Assembly: GCF_900105725.1 (NCBI RefSeq)
Contig: NZ_FNLM01000036.1
Coordinates: forward strand, 806,001-870,000
Length of the DNA stretch: 64,000 nucleotides
Direction: 5' to 3'
DNA from: Gordonia westfalica
GTDB lineage: Bacteria > Actinomycetota > Actinomycetes > Mycobacteriales > Mycobacteriaceae
The notes under the pieces are model-generated. The model had not been told where the DNA came from. It saw only the letters and a list, made by a program, of their open reading frames with translations, and did no database searches. A program made the translations under genes and the position numbers. The stretch's first letter is position 1; each line of letters starts with the position of its first letter. This document shows, in pieces, positions 52,460 through 61,400 of the stretch.

Positions 52460-55400
52460 GGAACGGCGCAGAACAAAGCGGTGCCCGCACCGGCGACCAC
52501 GGCGGTGCCCGCACCGGCGACCACGAGGAGAATCAACGGAACGTGTCGGAGCTGATCAGGACGCACACCTCGACACAAACCGCGTCGACACCGGCTCTGG
52601 TTTTCGGTGATCGCCGGGTGTCCCGAGACGAGTTCACCGCGCGGGTCGCAGGCCTCGCGCGGGAGCTCATCGCAGCGGGCGTCGGCCCCGAGGTCGCGGT
52701 GGGCGTCGAGCTCGCGCGGTCGGTCGAACTCCTGGTCGCGGTCCACGCGATCATCGAGGCCGGCGCACACTATGTGCCGCTCGACGCGCAGCTACCCGAC
52801 GAACGTCTCCGCTACATGGTCGCGACGTCCGGTGCCCGGCTGGTCCTGGTCGCGGGCGACGCCGACGCGGCGCGCGCTCGGTACGAGGAGATGGCCGCGG
52901 TCCGGACCGTCGACTGCACCGGTCCGGCACCCGACGCAGCCCCGATCACCGACGCTGACCGGCGCTCGCCCGTTCTCGGTGAGACCGCCGCGTACACGAT
53001 CTTCACGTCCGGCTCGACCGGCCGTCCCAAGGGCGTCACCGTCTCGCACCGTGCGGTCGCGAGCCGGCTCCGCTGGATGCGGAACTGGTACTCGTTGACC
53101 GCCGACGACGTGTTCCTCCAGAAGACCCCGATCACCTTCGACGTCTCGGTGTGGGAGCTGTTGCTGCCCATCGGCCTCGGCGCCACGCTCGTCATCGCCG
53201 ATCCGGGCCGCCACGGAGACCCCGACCACGTCGCCGACCTCATCGCCGCCGAGTCCGTGACGGTCGTCCACTTCGTCCCGTCGATGCTGTCGGCGTTCAC
53301 CGATGTGCTCGGTGACCGGCTGGCCGAGCTCACCGGACTCCGGCTGCTGTTCACCTCGGGAGAGGCGCTCACGGCCGCGGTCGCCGAACCCGCGCTCGCG
53401 GCCCTGCCGGACCTCGAGATCCACAACCTCTACGGTCCGACCGAGGCGGCCGTCGACGTCACCGCCCAGCCGGTCGTCTCCGGCGATCGCAACGTGCCGA
53501 TCGGCGTGCCCGTTCCCCACACACAGACCTACATCCTCGACTCGTCGCTGAAGCCGGTCCCGGCCGGTGTCCCGGGAGAGCTGTATCTCGGCGGCGTCCA
53601 GGTGGCGCGCGGCTACGCGGCGCGCCCGGATCTGACCTCGGAACGTTTCGTCGCCGACCCCTTCGGCGCGCCCGGCTCACGCCTCTACCGCACCGGCGAC
53701 CTCGTCCGCTGGAACCGCAGCGGCGCCATCGAGTACCTCGGCCGCACCGACTTCCAGGTGAAGCTGCGCGGTCAGCGACTCGAGCTCGGCGAGGTCGAGG
53801 CAGCCATCGCCGCGGCCCCCGGCGTGGTGCACTCGGCGGCCTCGGTCGTCGACGCCCCCGGCGGCCAGGTGCTCGTCGGGTACCTGTCACCCGACGACGT
53901 CGACCTCGATGCGGTCGCCAAGAGCATCGCCGCGCGGTTGCCGGAGTACATGCGGCCGGGTACCTGGGTGCGGCTGGAGCAGATGCCGCTGAACAGCTCG
54001 GGCAAGGTGGACCGGCGTTCGCTCCCGGCGCCCGACTTCGGTGTCGCCGAGTATGTGGCGCCCGAGTCCGCCGACGAGGAGACGGTCACCAAACTCTTCG
54101 CCGAACTCCTCGGACTCGATCGGGTCGGCGTCACCGAATCGTTCTTCGATCTGGGCGGCAGCTCGTTGTCGGCCACACGCATCGCGGCCCGGGTCGCCAA
54201 CGAACTCGGCGTCGCCGTCTCGGTGCGCGACGTCTTCGACGCGCCCAGCGTGCGTGAGCTCGTCGACACCCTCCGGGATCGTGAGTCCGCGCTGCCACCC
54301 GTCCGGCGCATCGATCCGCGCCCGGAGATCGTTCCGCTGTCGTATGCGCAGCAGCGGATGTGGTTCATCAACAAGCTCGACCCGGCCAGCGGCATGTACA
54401 ACATCCCGGTGGTCCTGCGGGTCAGCGGCGATCTCGACGTCGCGGCGCTGCGCACCGCGATGGGCGACGTCGTGTCCCGGCACGAGACGCTCCGGACGAC
54501 GTTCCCGGACGCCGACGGCACGCCGTTCCAGCTGGTGCACGAGGTCTCCGAGATCGCCGAGCATCTGGACGTGCGGCACGTCGGCTCGGTCGCCGACATC
54601 GAGGCGGCGGTGTCGAGCGGATTCGTGCTGGCGCGCGAATGGCCTGTGCGAGTCCGTATCTGGGAGGCCGCGCCGGGGGAGCACGTGGTCGCGGTGGTGA
54701 TGCACCACATCGCCTCCGACGGTGAGTCCTTTGCGCCGCTGGTCTCCGATCTGGTCACCGCCTACCTCGCGCGATCGACCGGCGAGTCGCCGGTCTTCGC
54801 ACCGCTCGAGGTGTCCTACGCCGACTTCGCGCTGTGGCAGCGCGAGGTACTCGGTTCGCCGGATGATCCGGCGTCGGTGGTCGGCCGGCAGCTCGCGTAC
54901 TGGACCGAGCAGCTCGCTGGTCTGCCGGACGTGCTGGAGTTGCCGACGGATCGGCCGCGCCCGCAGACCGCCACCGGTCGCGGCGCGCAGGCCGACTTCG
55001 CCATCCCCGCCGAGATCGCCGACGGCATCACGAAACTCGCCGCGCAGCGGGGCGTCACCCCGTACATGGTCGTGCACGCCGCCCTGGCGGTCGTACTCGC
55101 TCGTCTGTCGGGCAGCGACGATCTCGCCATCGGGTCGCCGTTCGCCGGACGCGGCCAGCGCGAGCTCGAGCCGCTCATCGGCATGTTCGTCAACACCCTC
55201 GTCCTGCGTTCGCGGGTCGACGGCTCCGCGACCTTCACCGAACTGCTCGCCGACATCCGCGACACGGACCTGGCCGCCTTCGCACACGCCGACGTCGCCT
55301 TCGAATCGGTCGTCGAAGCGGTCGACCCCGTCCGCAGTGCGGCATTCGCGCCGCTGACGCAGGTGTGGTTGAGCGTCGAACAGGGCGCGGGCCGGCGGTC

Positions 55401-58400
55401 CGCAGAACTGCCGAACGGACTGGTCGTCTCCCCGTTCGACGGGGGCCCCACCCTCGCCAAGGTCGACCTCGGTTTCGGTGTCCACACCGCGCCCGCCGGA
55501 GATCCCTGGTCGGGTTCGGTCACCTACGCGACCGATCTCTTCGACGAGTCGACGGTCCGCGCGACCGCCGATCGACTGATCCGGGTGCTGTCCGCGGTCG
55601 TGACCGCACCGGAGGTCCTGATCGGCGACATCGAACTCCTCGATGCCGACGAACGATCCCGCATCGAGGAGTGGTCGGGATCGACGACGTCTCGCGAACA
55701 GGGACTCGGGACGGGAACCCTCGCCGACCTGGTGGAAAGGGTCGAGCCGTCGTTCCTGCACTCCACCGCGGTCATCGACGGTGACCGCACCGTCGACTAC
55801 GAAGAACTGACCGACCGGACCAATGCGCTTGCGCGCCGGTTGATCGGCCTCGGCGTCGGTCCCGACGTGCCGGTCGCGATCTCGCTGCCCCGGTCGGTCG
55901 AGATGGTGATCGCCTCGCATGCGGTGATCGCCGCCGGTGGTCATTTCGTGCCCATCGGCGTCGACGCGCCCGCGGAACGGGTCCGTTACATCCTGGACGC
56001 CACCGGTGCCGATGTGCTTGTGGTCTCGGCGCACGCGCGCGACGCAGCGGACCGTGTCGCGCCGGAGGCCGTGAGGGTCGTCGAGGTCGACGCATCGGCG
56101 CCCCTGACCGGTGACACGTCGACCATCACCGATGCCGACCGCACCGCACCGCTCCACCCCGACCACGCGATGTACACCATCTTCACCTCGGGTTCGACCG
56201 GTAAACCCAAGGGCGTCACCGTGTCTCACCGTGCGGCGATGGCGATGCTGTACGCCGATCATCTCGACCACGAATTCACCTCGGCCGACGTCGTCCTGGC
56301 CGTCCTCGACTTCACCTTCGATCCGTCGGTGCTCGACCTGTTCCGCCCGGTCATCAGCCAGGGCACACTCGTCATCGTCGGACAGGGTCAGCAACGTGAC
56401 CCGTGGGCGTTGCGGGACTACGTGATCCGGCATCGGGTCACCTCGATCATGATGGTGCCGTCGATGCTCTCGCTGATGCTCGGCGAACTGTCCGACGAGG
56501 ATTTCGCGGCGATGCGATCGGTGCGGACCGTGCAGCTCGGTGGCGAGGCGCTCGCACCCGCGCTGGCCGACGCCATGCACCGGGTCTGGCCGCAGGCCGC
56601 CCTCCACAACCAGTACGGGCCGACCGAGACCGTCATCTACTCGACCATCGCCGAAGTGGGTTCGGGACCCTCGACGGTGCCCATCGGTGTCCCGACCCCG
56701 CACGGCACCGCCCAGATCCTCGACGCGCGACTGCATCCGGTACCGGTCGGCGTGCCCGGCGAGCTCTACCTCGGCGGCATCCAGATCGCCCGCGGCTACA
56801 TCGGCCGCTCGGGCCTGACCGCCGAGCGGTTCGTCGCCGATCCGAGCGGACCCGCCGGTTCGCGGATGTACCGGACCGGCGACACCGTGCGCTGGCGTGC
56901 CGACGGTCAGATCGAATACCTCGGGCGCATCGACTTCCAGGTCAAGCTGCGCGGCCAGCGCATCGAACTCGGCGAGATCGAGTCGGTGATCGCGTCCGCG
57001 CCAGGTGTCCGCGAGGTCGTCGTCACGGTCCTCGAGACCCCTACCGGCGCGCAGAGTCTCGTCGCCTACGTCACCGCCGACACCGACGTCGCGGTGACCG
57101 CACTGCGCGGCCACGCCGCCGAACATCTGCTCCCGTTCATGCGTCCCGCGGTGTGGACGCTGCTCGACGACATGCCGGTCAATGCGGCGGGCAAGGTCGA
57201 CCGGGAGCGTTTGCCCGCACCGGATCTCGGCGGTGTCGAGTACGTCGCTCCGGTCGGACCGGAGGAGGAAGCGGTCGCGGCGGTCTTCGCCGACATCCTC
57301 GGCGCCGAGAAGGTCAGCGTCACCGAGTCCTTCTTCGACCTCGGCGGTACGTCGCTCAACGCGGCCCGGCTGGCCGCACGTGTCTCGGCCGCACTGGATG
57401 CCGAGGTCCGCGTCCGCGACGTGTTCGACGCGCCCTCGGTCCGTGAACTCGTCGAGGCGGTCGCGGGACGGAGTCCGGCGCTACCGCCGATCACCGCCGT
57501 CGCGCCGCGCCCCGATCGTGTTCCGCTGTCGTTCGCGCAGCAGCGGATGTGGTTCATCAACCGGTTCGAACCGGACAGCGCCACCTACAACCTGCCGAAC
57601 GTGCTGCGACTCTCCGGACCCCTGGACGTCGCCGCGCTGCGTGCCGCCTTCGTCGACCTCGCGATGCGACATGAGGTGCTGCGCACCACGTTCCCCGCGG
57701 TGGACGGCGTGCCGTACCAGGAGGTGTTCGACGCGGCGGAGGTGGCGGGCCGGCTGGACTGGGATGTCGCCGAGTCGATGGCCGACATCCAGGCCGCGGT
57801 CACCACCGAGTTCGACCTGGCCGTCGACTGGCCCATCCGGGTTCGGTTGTGGCCGGTGGGCACCGACGAACACGTCCTCGCAATCGTTATCCATCACATC
57901 GCCGCCGACGGTGAGTCGCTGCGTCCGCTGATTGCCGATCTGGTGACCGCCTACAGTGCACGGCACGAGGGCTTCGCGCCCGAATTCGCGCCCCTCGAGG
58001 TGCAATTCGCCGACTTCGCGATCTGGCAGCACGAGGTCCTCGGTTCACCCGACGACGCCGGCTCCGTCATCGGCAAGCAGCTCGGATACTGGCGCGAGGC
58101 CCTCGCGGGGATGCCCGATCTGCTCGAACTGCCCTACGACCGGCCGCGACCCCGGGTCGCCTCCGGTCGCGGCGGGGTCACCGAGTTCACCATCCCGGAG
58201 CACCTGGCCCGACGCATCGGCGACGTCGCCACCCGGACCGGCGCGACGCCGTTCATGGTGCTCGACGCCGCGCTGGCGACGCTGCTCGCACGGATGTCGG
58301 CGACCGACGACATCGCCATCGCCACCCCGGTCGCCGGCCGCGGCCGACCCGAGCTCGACCCGCTGATCGGCATGTTCGTCAACACTCTGGTATTACGGTC

Positions 58401-61400
58401 GAAGATCGATCTCGGTGAGTCCTTCGTCGATGTGGTCTCCCGAACCCGCACCACCGCTTTGGGTGCCTTCGAGAACGCCGACGTGCCGTTCGAGACCGTG
58501 GTGGACGCGGTCAACCCGGTGCGCAGCGAGGCGTTCGCGCCGCTGGCCCAGGTGATGCTGACCCTCGACCCGGGCGGCGCGGCACGTTCGGCCGGGTTCC
58601 CGGTCGGCGACCTGGTGTTCTCCGGAGTCGAGATCGACGAACCGCCGGCCCAGGTGGATCTGACCTTCATGGTGAACTCGGCCCCCGCCGGCGACTGGCA
58701 GGGCGCAGTCACGTTCGCCGCCGATCTGTTCGACGAGTCAACGGTGCACACGCTGGCCACACGGTTCGTCACACTGCTCGATGCCCTGACCGACGACGTG
58801 CACATGGCGATCGGCGACGTCTCGATCCTCGGCGCCGACGAAGCGTCGCTGATCACCGAAGCGCAGCAGGGTCTCGTCCGGCCGCTGCCGACCGAAGACC
58901 TGGCCTCCGCACTTGCGGCCAGTGTCGACGCGTACCCCGATCGCGAAGCGCTCGTGTTCGGCGACCGGAGCGTCACCTACAGCGAACTCGGCGCGCGGGT
59001 CAATACCCTGGCCCGGCGACTGATCGCTGTCGGCGTCGGACCGGATGTCGCGGTGGCCGTGTGCATCCCGCGGTCGGTGGAGCTCCTGGTCGCGATCCAT
59101 GCGATCGTGGCCGCCGGTGGGCAGTACGTGCCCGTCGACACCGCCGCGCCGGTCGATCGCGCCGAGTACATGGTCGAGACCTCGGGTGCGACCGTGGCCC
59201 TCGTGCACGCCGGACTTCCGACCCCGGGGCCGATCGCCGGGCTCGGCGACACGGTCGAGGTGATCGCGGTCGACACGTCGAACTCGATCGAGGGCGCCGT
59301 CGCGCCCATCACCGACGACGAGCGCCGTGGCCGACTGCGTCCCCAGCATGCCGCGTACACGATCTTCACCTCCGGTTCGACGGGCCGGCCGAAGGGCGTG
59401 ACCCTCCCGCACGATGCCGTCGTCAACCGGTTGCGCTGGGGTCTGGACGAACTGCCGATCGGCGCCGACGACATGGTGGTCCTCAAGACGCCCTACACCT
59501 TCGACTGTTCGGTCGCGGAGTTGTTCGGTCCGCTCGTGCAGGGTTCGCGGTTGCTCATCGCCGAGCCCGACGGCCACCTCGACCCGCCGTACCTGGCCGA
59601 CCTGATCGCGGACACCGGCGCGACGATGGTGCACTTCGTGCCGTCGATGCTGTCGGTGTTCCTCGAACTCGCGGGCCCCGAACGGCTCGCCCGACTCGAT
59701 CGTCTGCGGATCCTCTCCACGACAGGCGAGGCGCTGCCACCCGCGGTGGCCGCCGAGGCCCGCGCGGCCATGCCCGACGCGGTGCTGTACAACCTGTACG
59801 GGCCGACCGAGGCCGCCGTCGAGATCACGTATCAGCAGCTCGACGAGATCGGTGACACCGTGCCGATCGGTGTGCCGGTGTGGAATTCGACGGCGTACGT
59901 CCTCGACGGGCGTCTGAACCAGGTGCCGTCCGGGGTGCCTGGCGAGTTGTACGTCGGCGGCGTCCAGTTGGCGCGCGGCTACGCGGCCCGGCCCGACCTG
60001 ACCGCGGACCGGTTCCTCGCGGATCCGTTCGGCGAGCCCGGGTCACGGATGTACCGCACCGGCGACCTGGTGCGGCGCAATGCTTCCGGCGAGCTCGAGT
60101 ACCTGGGCCGGACGGACTTCCAGGTGAAACTCCGGGGCCAGCGGATCGAGCTCGGTGAGATCGAGGCCGCGATCGCGCAGGCGCCCGGCGTCGTGCACAC
60201 CGCGGTGACCGTTGCCCAGGCCCCCGACGGCGGCGAACACCTCGTCGCCTACGTGTCCGGAGCACCCGGCGAGACGGTCGACCTGGACGCGATCAAGGCG
60301 GCCATCGCGACGCCGCTGCCCGAGTACATGCGGCCCACCGTGTGGATGCCGCTCGACGAGTTCCCGCTCAACACCGCGGGCAAGCTCGACCGAAAGTCGT
60401 TGCCCGCGCCCGAATTCACCTCCGGCGAGTACGTCGCACCGGCCACCGACGAGGAGGCCCGGGTCGCCGAGGTCTTCGCCGAGGTACTCGGCGTCGACCG
60501 GATCGGTGTCACCGACAGCTTCTTCGACATGGGTGGCAACTCGCTGTCCGCGATGCGTCTGGCCTCCCGCGCGGGTGCCGCTCTGGGCGTCGACGTCTCC
60601 GTGCGGGATGTGTTCGGCGCGCCCAGTGTTCGTGAACTGGTCGCGGCGGCCGCGGCGGGAACCCGCGGTCTGCCGCCGATCGTCGCGGTCGAGCCGCGGC
60701 CGGATGCCGTTCCGGTGTCGTTCGCGCAGCAGCGGATGTGGTTCATCAACCAGTTCGACTGGGAGTCGCCCACATACAACATCCCGGCGGTCCTGCGACT
60801 GACCGGACCGATCGACCTGACGGCGTTGCGTGCCGCCCTGGCCGACGTCGTCGTGCGCCACGAGTCGTTGCGCACCACCTTCCCGGCGGTCGACGGCCTG
60901 CCACTCCAACGCATCCACCCGGCCTCAGAGGTCGCGGATCGCCTGGACTGGACGCAGGTCACCGATCGGGCCGCTCTGGAGCGGGACGTGATGACCGGCT
61001 TCGACGTCAGCCGGCAGTGGCCGATCCGTGCGCGGGTGCTGCGGATCTCCGACGACGAGCATGTTTTCGCGCTGGTCGTGCACCACATCGCCGCCGACGG
61101 TGAGTCGGTTGCCCCGCTGGTCGCCGACCTGGTGGCCGCCTACGTCGCCCGGACCACGGGTGCGGTACCCGAATTCGCGCCGTTGCCGGTGCAATACGCC
61201 GACTACGCGCTCTGGCAGCACGAGGTGCTGGGTGCACCCGATGACCCGACCACCGTTCTCGGATCGCAGCTGGCCTACTGGCGGGAAAAGCTCGCCGGTC
61301 TGCCGGATGTCATCGACCTGCCCACCGATCGGCCCCGGCCCACGGCGGCGTCGGGCGCAGGCGCGAGGGTCGACGTGCAGATCCCGGCCGGTGTCGCGGA

